From assembly GCA_037974965.1 (NCBI GenBank), contig JBBPFI010000018.1:124001-188000 (forward strand): 64,000 nt of DNA, read 5' to 3'. Origin of the DNA: Dacryopinax spathularia. Its lineage: Eukaryota; Basidiomycota; Dacrymycetes; Dacrymycetales; Dacrymycetaceae. Below the pieces are notes generated by a model. The model saw only the letters and a list, made by a program, of their open reading frames with translations, searched no databases and had not been told where the DNA came from. Made by a program: the position numbers and the translations under genes. Of the stretch, positions 1 through 12,341 are shown piece by piece; the first letter of the stretch is position 1, and each line of letters starts with the position of its first letter.

Positions 1-3000
1 AGGTTCCTGACTGTTAAGTGCGCAGCGTTTCGCATCCGATCTTCGTCAACTTCCATGGCAAAATCCTTCAGCACTAGTTGCTGTGTAGAGATGCTCGCGA
101 TCGTTACCGATCGATCGACCACGGGGACGATGATCTCGCGAACGGCACCTTCGATCGCTACCTGCACGAGCCTCTTGAAGTTCTCATGCTCTGCATACGG
201 GCCCAGCTGGGGATTAAGAGTGATCGCGCCTTCGAGAGATGTTACGATCCCATCGCCTTGTAATGCAGCCTGGCCTGCCGTGGACTCCAGGTGTGGTATT
301 GTATGAGCCGAGGTCTCGACCCGGGGCAAAGTGCTATAACCGTCCATGGGGAGACTATCCACGTCGCCGACGTACTCGTCACTTGGTCCCGCGTCCAGGT
401 CCAATACCGGGCGGTGCCGTAGGAGATCTGTAGGCTCGACCTTTTCCAGGTCAATATCCAGAGCGATGCAGAGCACTTCAATCTCGAACTTCAGGTTTAG
501 CACGAGGTCGGCGCCGAAGTAGAACTCGGCCAGCAACCGAATGAGCCCAGAAAGCCACGGATTCGGCAAATGGAATATCGTAGACTTTGCGCATTGTTCC
601 AATATCTTGCACACGAAAGGGATGGCAACTACGAGTCGGGACGAATCGTAGCCCTCCAACAGGATGTTCTTCAACGCAAGGTTCCTATGCTTGATTGGCT
701 TATCTTTTGCCAAGGTCATAATGCCGATCCATGAGCCGAGGTTCTTGAGTACAGATCTCTCTGCTGCCACGTGCAATGCTGTTTCGGAGTTCAACAGTGT
801 CCTGGCTTTGACGATAGCCTCGTTGAAGACGTGTTTGAGCAGCAGTGGCCGACCAAGAAGGTCGAGAAATTTGATGTAGAGCTCGTGATTGTTCAGCTCG
901 GAGCTGATACGCTGATTCACCAGGTAATGTGCGAACCAGCGCGAATATTCGTCCTTGAAGATCTCGCGCATATCGTTTGATTTTGCCTCGCAATTGCTCA
1001 TGGCAAGGTTGTTGACGATGAAGAGCATCTGGTCGGCTTCCCCTTCGACCGGTATGGTGGGGCTGTCTCCAGTAATTACGTCGGGACTAATCGAATGAAA
1101 CGGTGGGTTTGCGATATCGGAACCTTCGAGCATGCCATCTACTTCGGAAGCTGGGAGATCTTGCAGGTTACTAGCTCTATCGGCTTGGAAAAGGGCTTGC
1201 CGAGCGATGTCGGCAATATCCGGTCGATTCTCTTGTAAGTGTGGCAAAGCTAGAAGTGCATGACACAACTCCCTCCATTCGCCTAGACGCGAACGAAATC
1301 GAAGCAGAGCCTGGACCCCAAACTTGAACATGTTTGAATCGGGTGATTGGCGTAGAGCATCCAGTACGTAGCGTATGGCGATACCGAGGGGAATATGATC
1401 GACCAGGTTCTGATCGATAATGGCTCCAAATAGTACGGCCGTAATCGCCAGTTCCCGGGGGGGATACACTGGGAAAAACTTGTACTCGTCGAACAGAGTG
1501 TGCAACATACAGGCGAACACGTCATGATCCCGCGGAGCAGTTGAGCTCTTGTACTGCTGTAGTAGATGCAGAACATGATCCACAGGAACTTCTTCTTCAT
1601 ACATGCGCTTGAAGATAGTTTCCGCTTCGGCTTCGATGTCTTGGGGGAAACTGACAACACTCATGCCCGGCTCTTGATCAGAACCCGGTGCAAGGTTCAT
1701 AAGGCGTGGATGAAGCTGCAAACACGCATTGCGAATTTCCCTGAAGAACTCGACATCGGCTCTGGTCCAGTTCGCACCGCTGACATCAGGCGTGAACAAA
1801 TGCGCTGGGATTTGAGCGAGCTCAATCATACCTTCTTCGCAAAAACGATATAAAGATCGCGATAGTCTGCGCGTTAAGCGATAAAGTGCGAAGCTCCGCA
1901 CCATCATCTCTCGACATATCGGTTTTTACCTTGTGATCCAGGAATTCCATGATTGCGTGCGTGAAAGTGTCTCCATGCAGAGCATAACTGTCGGCTAGCC
2001 ACTTCTCCAGGTTCAGATACTCTCGCCTGGATGCCAAAGCTGCAAGATCCAGGGAAAAGGGAAACGGTTGTACTGCGAGAAGCCGGTCGAGAACCTATGG
2101 AACGGTCAGCCATCGCCACCACGTGACATCGTCGGGACTACCTTCAAATCTTGGGCGATATCAAGTATGCGGGTCACATTGGGTTCACTCGCTTGGTAGA
2201 ACTCGCGCAAAGCCGACATGAAATAACCTTCATCAAGCTGAAAGACGTGCCAAAGAACCAATTGATGATTCGGGTGCCCGGCCAGGAAGACGTGCAAGAG
2301 CCTCTCCACGTACTCTGAGTGAGTCGTTGTCCATGGTTTCTGGACAGACCATAAGCTCGACATTGTGATCATATGTGACTAAAACGCACCGGAAGTTTGA
2401 GTAGGGCAATGGCCACCAGCTCCGGAGCTACTTTGACTGCTTTATCGAGCAGCTCTCGCACAGCCAGTCGTACTTCCGCCGAATCTATCTCAACTAGAGC
2501 AATAAGAAACTCCATCAGGTCGAGAGAGTTCCAGTTATGATTTTGTATGTTTGCCGCAAGGTTCTTGATTGTAGTTGAGGCGCTTGCCACTTGCTCCGCA
2601 GTAATGACACGACGACCCGGAAGCGCAACGAACGAGAACGTATCCGCAGGCAGTGAGAGTAATGCGTCCAGCAATCGTAGCTGATATAAAGAGTTCGTCC
2701 ATAAATTCCACAACCCGCTGACAGCCGGCGATATGGCATTGCGAGGTGAAGACAAGAGCACGGCAACAAGAAGCTTGAGTGTGGGCGTGTCCACACTGCG
2801 CAACTGTCGATCGAAGGCTTGCAACATGCGCGACCAATCGACGTTCAAAGACTATGGGGAGACAAGTTCGTGCTATGTACCAGGAAAAATCAAAAGGACT
2901 CACCAGTGGACCCAGTGCTCGGATGAACACAGTGAGGTCGACGTTGAGCCTGCCTTCTCCAGATGCTTGCACCAATTCCGCGAACGTGTTAAGGAGCGCA

Positions 3001-3935
3001 GTCTCCGTAGGAGGAGTGGTTGGAGTTATGCCGAAACGCGAGAGAAGGGCATAGACGATATCCGGGATTTGTAGCAAGTCGGAAGTGAATGTGAGGAGGG
3101 TTCCACCTAGGGTGACATTGGGTTCCAGCCTGTGCGTCACGTCAGGAAGAAGTCTCACGTAACTGTAATATGAGCGCACAGCATAGTGGGAATGATATCT
3201 GCTAGGACTTGTGTAGCGGTATCGGCGTCGTATCGAGAGAACACGGTTGCGAGAAGCCGGGTTCGCCCCTCAGGATCCAGTAGCGGGCCTTCCTGCATCG
3301 GCTCGGATAACAGTGATGAAAGCAATGCACGGGCTGGGTCCGCAGTCAGATCCCCCGAGTCGAACGAAGGTACTTGCGCTAGTTGAGCCAGACAAGCGCT
3401 GAACTCAGCTGCGACCACGCCTTTGCCTTGGAGGGCCAGGTCGCTCCGGCTGACACTTGAGGCCACATGAGCCGCAAGGATCACCTTCTCCAGCGGGGTG
3501 AGGTGTACAGCATTGACGAACTTCGAGAAATCGAAAACACGAAAGACGTCGCCTTCTCCGCGCTCGATCGCATCACGAAACCGACCCGCTTTGGATGGTG
3601 TTCTGGCAAGCCTCCTAACCTCTTGCGACAGCAGACGGAACGGAAGCGGTGCAGCAGGATCCAAGCCGCACACTCTGATAAGTGAGCGAAGGACGTGTAT
3701 CTCGACTTCGGGGCCATGCTGGTCGCAAAGCTGCGTAAATGAATGCGTCAAATGAGATCCCAGACGCTAGGCAAAGCACTCGTACCGAACGAATTTCGTT
3801 TGAATTCCTCTCGAAGTTCTCTTCAGAAAGAGTCGACACGACGAAATTTATCTGCGCTCGAACAACTGGCAAATAACTGCTGCCATCCCTCAACTCTCTG
3901 CCACCAGATGCGCCCGGACTCTGCGCAGACGACAT
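1..3935 (-). CDS. NOT1: CCR4-NOT complex scaffold subunit NOT1 (CNOT1), N-terminal and central part, cut by window edge
   Basis: Scaffold of the CCR4-NOT deadenylase and translational repression complex in the cytoplasm and nucleus. The N-terminus begins at the ATG at 3933-3935 and is spliced to LCDQHGPEVEIHVLRSLIRV, which matches the CNOT1 N-terminal helix region. The HEAT-repeat part has SLDLMEFLIALVE, HPNHQLVLWHVFQ and LAALASRREYLNLEKWL, all near-identical in kind to CNOT1. Around 1300-1650 lies the TTP-binding MIF4G (EEYKFFPVYPPRELAITAVL-type block, here with DEYKFF). Around 430-970 lies the CAF1-binding MIF4G (NNHELYIKFLDLLG, LKNLGSWIG, PNPWLSGLIRLLAE). At 1-300 begins the CNOT9-binding DUF3819 (REIIVPVVDRSVTIA, DEDRMRNAAH). 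Inferred introns: 3731-3785, 3130-3179, 2852-2903, 2340-2389, 2095-2141 and 1780-1831. 1-1779 is one exon. The C-terminal Not1 domain lies beyond the left edge. Confidence 0.97.
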
Positions 3936-4679
3936 TGGGTTAAGCAGAGAAGTTGGCGCTTCCGCTCAAGAATGGAATGCCTTGAGGACGCGCGCGGAGA
4001 ACTCGCGGTGGCGAATTTTGATCCCGCTTGCCTAAGGGACCCTGGCGCGTCGCTCAAAGCACAATTGCACTGCAGATCCTCTTGCACGGTTCTACTGTAC
4101 CGGATCTAAGACAGAACAAACAGCCAGTCTCATCATAAAGGAGCTCCTGACGGGCTGTATCGTGACTCGCTTTGGTTACTATAAGGTTTAGAGGGTCAAC
4201 TGCGTCGTTCGACCATCAAATGCGATCCAAGCTGCACACCCCTCGCTGAGCGATGGAGGCGGCCGCACATCGCTCTCATGTCGTGACGTCGCTCATGCTC
4301 TGTTCATGTCTGTACCGCGGACGGGCCTCATTTTAGCGTTCAAGAGGCGGGATATGTGACACAATCAATGACCCATGACACAAGTTGCCAGTGGACATGC
4401 GCTGCGATCGCGAAACCTGACCCGCGCAGCCAGTCGAGTCGCTGAGATTGCCCTCCATTGTCTAACAAATTTGTTCTTGCCGGCTTGCATTCATCAGCAC
4501 TTCTTGTGTTGCCGACAGGGAGAGCGCGGACAGAAGCCGTCTTCTTGTGTCGCGCGCACACTGCTTCGGACCTTCCTGCTGCGACCAACGGAAGCTTCCC
4601 CTTTCTAACCGGTTCGAATTGGCCAGAATGGCACTCAAGTAACCGCCCCAAAAGGCAGGCCATGCTGGGAGCATAAACT
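3936..4679. other. intergenic, upstream of NOT1
   Basis: No reading frame here shows recognisable protein features on either strand. The first few hundred bases are the likely NOT1 promoter. No clear TATA box or tRNA was seen; the GGTTCGAAT at 4611 is not embedded in a cloverleaf. Confidence 0.5.
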
Positions 4680-5560
4680 TTTGTCTATCGGCCTCCATGA
4701 TATGCACAACCCGATAATGGTACCAGATAGAGGTGGAACCGTACCCATCCAGAAGTCTGTTTTCTTCTGGTAAATTTGAAGAGGCTACGCACGAGACTAC
4801 TACACCACTCATGACACACTTGTCCTGGCCCACAATAGAATTCTATGAATGCAAGCCCACCATGTCCTGTGTTCCACATGCCGCTACTATACCTAGATTT
4901 ATAGCAACGGATACACCACAGTATGACCATTCCATAAGTCCTGTCACACTGCATTTATTTCAGTAACTCTCAAACTGGGGCAATGTAGATGAGGGGGTAT
5001 CACAAATAGCAACATGTCTTCTGCTATGGAATTTCCTTATACAGAAGAGCTCGACTGATTGTATCCATTTTTAAAAAAGAGTGGTCCTCAAAATATAAAA
5101 CCAGCACTCAGGTTAAGATATTACCAGATCATACAAAGAGTACTACAGGTAGTGCATCTGTGCAACAAAGCAATAAATAAGGATGAACCTTTCAACTTGT
5201 CAAAGTGCACAAAAATAAAATAATTTACCACTTGGTACTATAGTAGACTTTTCATGTGGCAGCAGGCCTTTTGGACATTTATGCTATTGAATGCTGTTCC
5301 ACTATGTGTACAAGATGCCAGCAGAATTCAGCAAACTTACCCATCATGACAGCAATAAGAAGGTCTATAGAACATTGTACATGCTATCAAAATGTGTCCC
5401 AAGCTCAAAGGTAGATGAGAACAGGGATCTACACAAGATTTGATAGACCAGCCCAGAAATTGTAGGTATGTATAAGAATGCTTCAGAATGTTGGGAATTT
5501 GTCGGAATGTTTTGGAATGTATTGGTCGCATCGAGGTTGGCCAAGGAAATGCTGTCGGAA
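4680..5560. repeat. AT-rich island, possibly a decayed mobile element
   Basis: This stretch is visibly richer in A and T than the surrounding sequence, with runs such as the A-rich stretch near 5072 and the AAAATAAAATAATT tract near 5212. It contains no credible coding region. Sharp composition change at both borders suggests inserted, non-host-like DNA. I could not find terminal repeats or a transposase, so the family is unknown. Confidence 0.35.
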
Positions 5561-7476
5561 CGTCCCCGGAAGCGCCAGACGTCCGGCGCGAGCCAGGCGA
5601 CCGTAGGGTGTGCCGATGAGTGAGTGGTACCCACTCCACCAGAGTCAGGATGGTATGTGGTGCACAGAATGGTGTGTGGACGAGTTCACGCTCTGGAGTT
5701 GCTCGGTGTGCGACCGAGGTGCCACGGCCTGTGCATGATACTCAGAGCGCAACAGAGCTTGCGTCTGACCCCATGTTCCCCTCCCACTTCCGAAGTACTG
5801 ATATAAGTGCTCCAGCTACGAGCGAGATGCCGCGGCCCATTCTTGATATGTGGAACGTAACAGAGTTCGCCCCAGACCTCATGTTACCCTCGTACAGCCG
5901 AACCGACAATGTATCTATGACGCGCAGAGTGATGCGCATGAGGAAACAGGGTACTGTATCAATGGTGCTATTTCTCTAGCGGTAACATGAGAGAGATGCA
6001 CATGAGGCCATGTAAGTCGGACAACGAGATCATCACATTCCATGTGAGATAGCTGTAGTAAGGTTGGTGGGTGCTGTATCGAGTGCGATCTTGTCTGCGA
6101 GCGTAGCATGACTGCCCCCAAGGTAGTCGCATTGGCGGCTCTCCCATTCATCAACTCCACCAAGGATGTGAACTTTCTCCGCTGATGTCCGCGCCTGGCA
6201 GCTTTGCAGACAGCGCTGCCGCCGGTCAGCGTCGCCAGTGGACCATAGAAGATGCTCCCTGATTATTCCCTGTCCCAAACCTGAGCCTAGGGGAAGGCGG
6301 TTAAGAACTTTCTGGCTATGGACAATACCACCTTGTCCAGGAGGGAACTCCCCAGAGCGCTTATAATCAAGGTCTGAAAGGCGCGCACTGACTCTTCTCT
6401 CAACGACACCTGCACGCCGCAGGCTCATGGGGTGTTAAACCTCTTACGGACGCTTGCTGCGACACCAGTGATGCCTACGACAGGGGGTCGGCAGCTTACA
6501 CAGTGAGCGGACGAGCAGGGGTGTGTCAACGAATATGTTCATATTCTACAGCCGATCTACGGAGTGGTTCCTGCCCAATGTTACGAAGCTACCCTAGCTT
6601 GACCGAAGTACGGGCCGAACCCGTAGTACTGCAACATGGAACCTACGAAGGAGGTTTGATCACCAGGGCAAGGGGTGTGACTGCCGTAGGACTGTCGAAG
6701 AGGCCATGTCGGAAGAGATCGACATCTGCCTGCGCTTAGCTACAGCAGGAGCTGGTGGTCTTAGCGTAGCGCTTGCTTCGACCCAATCGGATGGAAGCAC
6801 CATGCAGCGGTGCAAGACGCCGTCCGGTAGCGAAGGAGGCGATTGATGGGATGGTATGAGCACACGTTGCGGCTTTACCGGCAGGGTGAACTTCGGGTGA
6901 CCACGAGCTGGTGCCGGCCCTTTGGCAAGGAGCAGAGCGGACGGAGGCGCGCGGCGGGGCATAGTTAAAGGACGCGAAGCGTAAACGGGATCTGCAAATG
7001 CCAGGAACGATAAGTACTTTGGACCGAGCGGAGGGATACAGGTGTGTACGTACAGCGAGCGTCGATAGGGAGCGGACCACTTCTGACCGGCAGAAGTGAG
7101 GAATCTTGGGAGGGATGATTTACAGAGCTCTTTAAGACCAATCCCTGCGAGGAGTGCGAGCTTTCACCGCTCTCCTTTTGAAACGTGTTGTAACCTGTAG
7201 TAATATGGGCTGAGCCTCCCACCGTTGAAGGCGGTGCCGTGATGCTGAAATTGTGTCGACCGGGGATAATGACGCCTATAGGGTCCCGTTGTCGACGCGT
7301 CGAGACGCGTCTGACTCGGAGAATTCATTACTGTATACTACAGCAGGGTTCTGTGAGCACGCAGGAGGTGAGGGACATCGACTCGGCTCGCTCCTTCCCT
7401 GCAACGACTTCTGTCGCCTAGCTCCTCCGTCTCACGCAGAGCCTTCCTTTCTGCAACTAGTTCCTATCCCGTCTCC
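5561..7476. other. gene-poor region upstream of the SUZ12-like gene
   Basis: About 1.9 kb with normal base composition. Several open frames of 60-130 codons occur on both strands, but none shows family motifs or an intron-exon pattern like the real genes nearby. A diverged tandem repeat at about 5713-5920 is listed separately. The last few hundred bases should contain the promoter of the gene starting at 7477. Confidence 0.4.
5713..5920 (+). repeat. diverged direct tandem duplication, unit about 105 bp
   Basis: Two copies of about 105 bp stand next to each other (roughly 5713-5817 and 5818-5920). Shared words include GAGRTGCCRCGGCC at the start, then AACAGAG followed by GACC, CATGTT and CCCTC. 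Translated forward they give parallel peptides starting PRPVHDTQSATELASD and PRPILDMWNVTEFAPD, so the duplication keeps frame. Function and coding status are unknown. Confidence 0.5.
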
Positions 7477-9894
7477 ATGGACCCTGCATTAGCATTGTCT
7501 CACCAAGACCATGTTTGGATAAATGGGCTCCTCCTGAATCTCGGGTCCCACAGCGAAGTGCGCCCTTTGACCCATTCGCAGACGCACCCTCGTGCTTTGC
7601 CAACCGAGCGAATGACGGGCCGTTCGAAGTCATCAGTCTCGGGACTACCTACGATTCCTGATGCCGCCCAGTATGCGATGCCCCAAAAAGTATTCATGCC
7701 AGGAAAACGTCGACCCGGCCCTACCCGCCTTGTATGCCACATATTTCTGCATCGTCAGCTACTGATGGATCGATTTAGAGCACCCTTCCTTCGCATACAG
7801 CTTCGCGGCCAGCTGCCGCCCGCATGACAGTCAGGCATCCTGTCGTGAGTAAGCCGCCGGCAGCACCGAACGGCTCATCCTACGCCACGCCCTCTCAACA
7901 GCCTGGAGGAGAAAATCCCGCCGTGAGCGTCCCACTGCCTCCGCAAGCCCAGGACGTTGTTCATGATACCAATCTATCGACGGGGGTTCGCGCTCGACAT
8001 CAAGTGCTCCGTAAAACAGCAAGACCCTCCGTCGCGACGACGGTTGCAATAGACAATGCTCCCAACCTGTCTGATATACGAGCGATGCTCGGCTCCTACC
8101 TGGCTGCAGATCTCACCTACTTGCGAGGTCGCTTACCCTTGTCGTCAAGAACACTACGCGTGAAGCACATAGCGGGGCGGTTGTCAATCGAGCAAGGACT
8201 TATGAGATTGGTGAAGAAGCGAGAGCACGCCGCCCGAAGTCTTCTCCATCCGTAGGAGATTAGCTCCACAAGCCGGACGCACCTGACAAGTCGCACCAGA
8301 AACTTATCACGCAGATGCATCATACGACTGCATTCAGTCCGCTTAGGGCGACGGTTACAAGAGCTGCTCTCAATGTCATCCTCAGAAAATGGTCTGAATA
8401 CACTTACTAGCATACACTTGATACTCACCAGCGCGTAGAAAGACCAGCATCCTGTCGCACACGGTTATTGCTATCCCAGGTATGGTAAATCGGTCTCTCG
8501 CTAGTTCCTGCTCGACCTGATATTTTCCCTAGGGTTCGTGGAAGTGTGTGCTTGTAAAACACCGCATGTCGCTATACCCCGCTGAGACATTGGACATCGG
8601 TGACCACCACTTTCACATCTTGGATGGGGATTTTCTCGTAGGGCTTGCGTCCGGCTGGCAGCAAGACTCACCCCTGATGCTCCAGTTCGAGCTGGACAAC
8701 TTTGCCAACACTGTCGGCGAAACCTGTCCAAAAGGTATCGGTGGAGCTGCTGCATTGACATGCCACTGGGAGATAGGAAGGGCGGACGGTGCCACCGTGG
8801 AATATGCTGAAGAGTCACAGTTCCTGTTTTTACGGAAGGATGGTTACAAGGCATCAGCCCAACCGGAATGTCGTGTGAAGGTGGAGATATGTTGGAAAGC
8901 GGTGAATCCTGCCACAACTCAAGCAGCAACGAAACTAGCTCTTCGGTCTGGACAATCGCCGGGCAAGCCAGTCGTCTGGCTGTATCACTACGAAAGGACG
9001 TCTCCGGTCAATGGCGAAAGGGAGTCCAGACGAATGAGTATTTCTGGACGTTTCACGTGGTCCTGCCCCCTCTGCCTTGGTTTCCATTGGCTGGCGTCAA
9101 GCAACGCATTGCGAAGGCACTTTTTCCTGCTGCACCCTCACGTGAAGCTAGAGGTACGAATGGATGACGCACGTCAATCCTGCCAAATCGCCGTCTATGC
9201 GCTGTCGGAGGTCACGACAGCGCTAAACAGCACCACGCAACACTTGTCGACCCAGTTGCTGGCGCATTCGGAAGAATTACCTGATTTGCCCGGTGCGCCC
9301 GAAAACTCTCGCTCTGTGAAAGGACATTGACCACCCGGCCCACGCAGCTCCGCCTAGCCTTCTTCCCAACGCGGATCTTGTTTCGACTCTCAGCCGGTCG
9401 ACCCTGAATTGGGAGGCCCGAGTCACCTCTTATGTGGGTTGTGGTTTAGCGAGGCTGCCCACCTTTCTCATGCACCTCTGCTCAGAGTATTCTAAGCATA
9501 CATGGACCACATCGGCATGAAGATGTTGCGTTGGCCATCTCCTGGATGAGGTGAGTTCACTGTCTTGAGTCCCTACATGCAATTGACGCGGTCTTCGAGG
9601 AGCGTTATGGACAACAGGTGTGCACAATAACGGATGACATTATGGTGCCAATGCTAATCTGTTCAAGGCGGGCCATCCGTGCAAATTTTTCCAAGCATGT
9701 TTCGGTGTGGCTTACGCAGACACCCGTGCGAGAACATTGCAGAACCTTTCCGCTTGCGCAATTATCGTGGTTACAGGTCTGAAGTTTGTCCAAATCACTG
9801 CTTGTCTTCTGACTTCCTCCTTCAGTATCATTCTGCAGACCTCAACGTTCGAGATGTGAAAACCATCTTGGATGAAACCGAAACAAATGGATGA
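7477..9894 (+). CDS. SUZ12: SUZ12-like Polycomb protein (C2H2-type zinc finger plus VEFS-like C-terminus)
   Basis: Likely the SUZ12 subunit of PRC2, which methylates histone H3 K27 together with EZH2 and EED. The start ATG at 7477 is joined over intron 7732-7778. The N-terminal part has YLAADLTYLRGRLPLSSRTL, comparable with the SUZ12 block FLHRTLTYM. The middle has FHILDGDFLVGLAS, comparable with LQLLDGEYEVAM. The zinc finger at about 9060-9160 reads CPLCLGFHWL with LRRHFFLLHPHV (C-x2-C, H-x5-H). The C-terminus, assembled from short exons with inferred introns 9293-9347, 9434-9485, 9551-9599, 9618-9667 and 9777-9825, gives EDVALAISWMRSVMDN and EHCRTFPLAQLSWLQ, resembling the VEFS pattern EVMKLWNLHV and LCRNFMLHL. 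The join across about 8440-8532 is unresolved. Exon 9600-9617 is only 18 bases. Identity is by pattern, not by search. Confidence 0.68.
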
Positions 9895-9958
9895 TAGGGT
9901 ATGCACTGTTAAAAATACACGAGTCCAAGCGATTATCCATCTGCAGGCCTGATCCTGG

Positions 9959-12341
9959 TCAGCTCTCAGAAGCATCCCCGCTCGCCGATTCCACGCTCCC
10001 AGGCTTGTACACTAGGTTGTTAACGATATACGGCCAAACTGGTTGCTCATGTCAGCGGATGCCCGCCCCAGTGCCATCTTTCACACGCACCATCTTCGAA
10101 GCCTGGATGGCGTCCATTCCGTATTTGCTGGAAGATGTGCCGCATAGCATCACTACCCTTAATCTCTTCCCAGTGGGCAAGAAAGAACTCGACTTCTACC
10201 TGTGGTGTCGCTGTCAAAATCTCGCACGTTCGAGGGAAACGTGCTGCCGACCTTTCTGACTTCGTCGAAATGAGCTGAAAACGAGGAGAATATCTCATAC
10301 GGGACATTGGATGTGGTCAAACTTTTCGTAATATGCTGAAAAGCTCGAGCCTTGAGATCGTGCAGATCCAGTTCTGTATAACGTCAATCCTCTCCGTGCC
10401 ACATCCGCGACACATGAAGCTCACTATCAGCAAGACGATAGATCGCTTTTGCGGAACAGGGTCCGGGACGACCGGGATTGGACGCTTGCCATTCATTCAC
10501 CCAAGCTTTCCTCGTCCTTGCACCTTCCAGAAGCGAAGCTGCGCGCGGCTGAACATTAGACTGCCCTTCGCCAGTCTTTGGCAAAAGGCCCAGCGAAATG
10601 GATGAACCTGATACGCGGACTGACGCGTTTCCCTCCTGAGCCGGTAGCGACGTAAGGAAATTAGACGAAAGCGGTGCGAAGACGATGGAATCCGTGTAAA
10701 GCTGCCGTTGAAAGTCAGTCCCACACGAAGTGAACGCTATCTCGCTTACATAGTACAGAAAAGCTCTGTACGTTGCGTACGCGACGTCATGCACCACCAC
10801 TCGGCTCTTATGCGGTCCTGTGGAACGCTCGGCTGAGCGCGCCGCCTTTCTTGCGGTGGCAACACACGCGGACGACTCTCGAAGGTGAGCCGCACTTTGC
10901 GGGGCGGTGCCGTCCCCGTACTCGCTTCCTTGGGACTCCGGCGGAACGGTCGTAGACTCGTCGCCGGACTGGAAGCCGCCGTCAATGTCGGCGTCAAAAG
11001 GGAGATCGTCAATGTCGCCATCCTCGTCTTCGTCTGAATCGTCAGGATAGCCAGTGACAAAGGCACCAGTCTGTTTACTCAGTCCGTAAGCCATTGTACG
11101 TAGAGCCGGCTCTCCGCGCACCATATCTGACGGGTCTTCCTCTTCAGCCTGAGAAAGGTGCTGCGAGCCGCCGTGTCCAATCAATAAGTTGTGCTCCCCA
11201 TCCGTCTGGATGCCCTCTGCGAAGTCTGAGCTGAACACTGAACGAAGGTCGTGACCTCCTGCTTGCTAGAACAATGAAGGGGACAGCTTGGCTTACTGGT
11301 CGCAAAGTACTCCGCCCTGGCAAGAAGTTTCCGATTCGCCCAGATCCTGCGACTCCTTCCGCGATTGACTCGGGAAGGCAAGACGAATTCTACATCGCTG
11401 TACGTTGGGTCGTCCAGCAATGCGCCGACCGCGCTCAGCAGATCTCTTGGGACGAGCTGCCGAGGAATGGCGGAGGGCGGTATGGGTGGTGTTGGGGAAG
11501 ATGTGATCGTACAGATGATCAGGAAGGCGTCTTGCAGACGCACCTACGCGAATGGTCAGGCCCGCCCGGCAGAATGCGCTCGCTGACAACACACTGCGTT
11601 AGGTGCGTAGTACACAGCTTCGCGTTTGGCAAACTGAGCCCTGCCATTCGTTAGAAAAAACGTCACGATAGGAATATACGCAAGATAACTACCATCCCCA
11701 ATTTGCCGTCTGATGTGAAAAAGCATGGTCAACCGCTTCCTTAGTATTGAAACATGTTCCCTTGTTGACGCTTGAGGACGATTCAGCGCATGCAGATTGA
11801 GGCAGACATACGCGTACTTGCGCAGCTCAAAGCTGAACTTATAGAGTCCTTCCCGGACCCATTTCCCATTGATAGCCGCTGCTTTCTCTTCGGCTGTGGG
11901 CTGAGGGGTGTCAGCTTGCACCCTTCTCATAGCGAAATCAAACGACACGCACCTCGCAAGAGAGATAAAGGCTCACATAGCCGCCTCCATCGCTGGTGTT
12001 CCCTGAGTTGGGGTAGAAAAGAATCTGCCATCGCCTGTCCCATCTCAGCGCGACGTGCGGGTAGAAGGCTAAACCGCACACCCCCCGCCGAACTTTACGC
12101 TTCTCGTGACTTTGGACTACCTCGCCGTTCCCAATGAAGCCCTATCGCGCAAGGATACACATAGTACAGTACCTTAGAGTCACCTTTGCTATGGATCATG
12201 CCTTAAGCAGGATTAAAAGGCGTGATGATAGCCAACTCACCTAGAATCAAATAGGGCCTTGAGCCCTCGCAGCGTCCATTCCAATGTGATGGTATTACTC
12301 TCCAAGTACTCGTTATATGATACATCGCGACGCTCCATCAT
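9959..12341 (-). CDS. MATH and BTB/POZ domain protein, probable CUL3 adaptor
   Basis: MATH-BTB proteins bind substrates through MATH and the cullin CUL3 through BTB. The first exon starts at 12341 with MMERRDVSYNEYLES and the MATH opening TLEWTLRGLKALFD. Short exons then give SKVTRSVKFGGG joined to RWQILFYPNSG, VSLYLSCE and GLYKFSFELRK, the canonical MATH strands. The BTB half reads LLDDPTYSDVEFVLPSR, RIWANRKLLARAEYF, joined to MFSSDFAEG, then an acidic insert (DDSDEDEDGDIDDLP), VVVHDVAYATYRAFLYY, LYTDSIVFAPL and YRLAD joined to KLDLHDLKARAFQHI. The tail HWEEIKGSDAMRHIFQQIR ends at the stop 9959-9961. At least ten introns of about 40-57 bases are needed. It converges on the SUZ12-like gene with 64 bases between the stops. 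Confidence 0.88.

Noticed and set aside
3163-3179. A 17-base intron in NOT1 that would keep frame
   Set aside because: A 50-base intron (3130-3179) using the same donor and a later CACAG acceptor also keeps frame and mat ches intron sizes elsewhere, so the tiny intron is unnecessary.
4600-4625. GGTTCGAAT as a tRNA T-loop
   Set aside because: No acceptor stem, D-arm or anticodon arm could be placed around it.
6033-7080. Minus-strand open frames as remnants of a retroelement
   Set aside because: No integrase, reverse transcriptase, protease or zinc-knuckle motif and no terminal repeats were visible, so no element was called.
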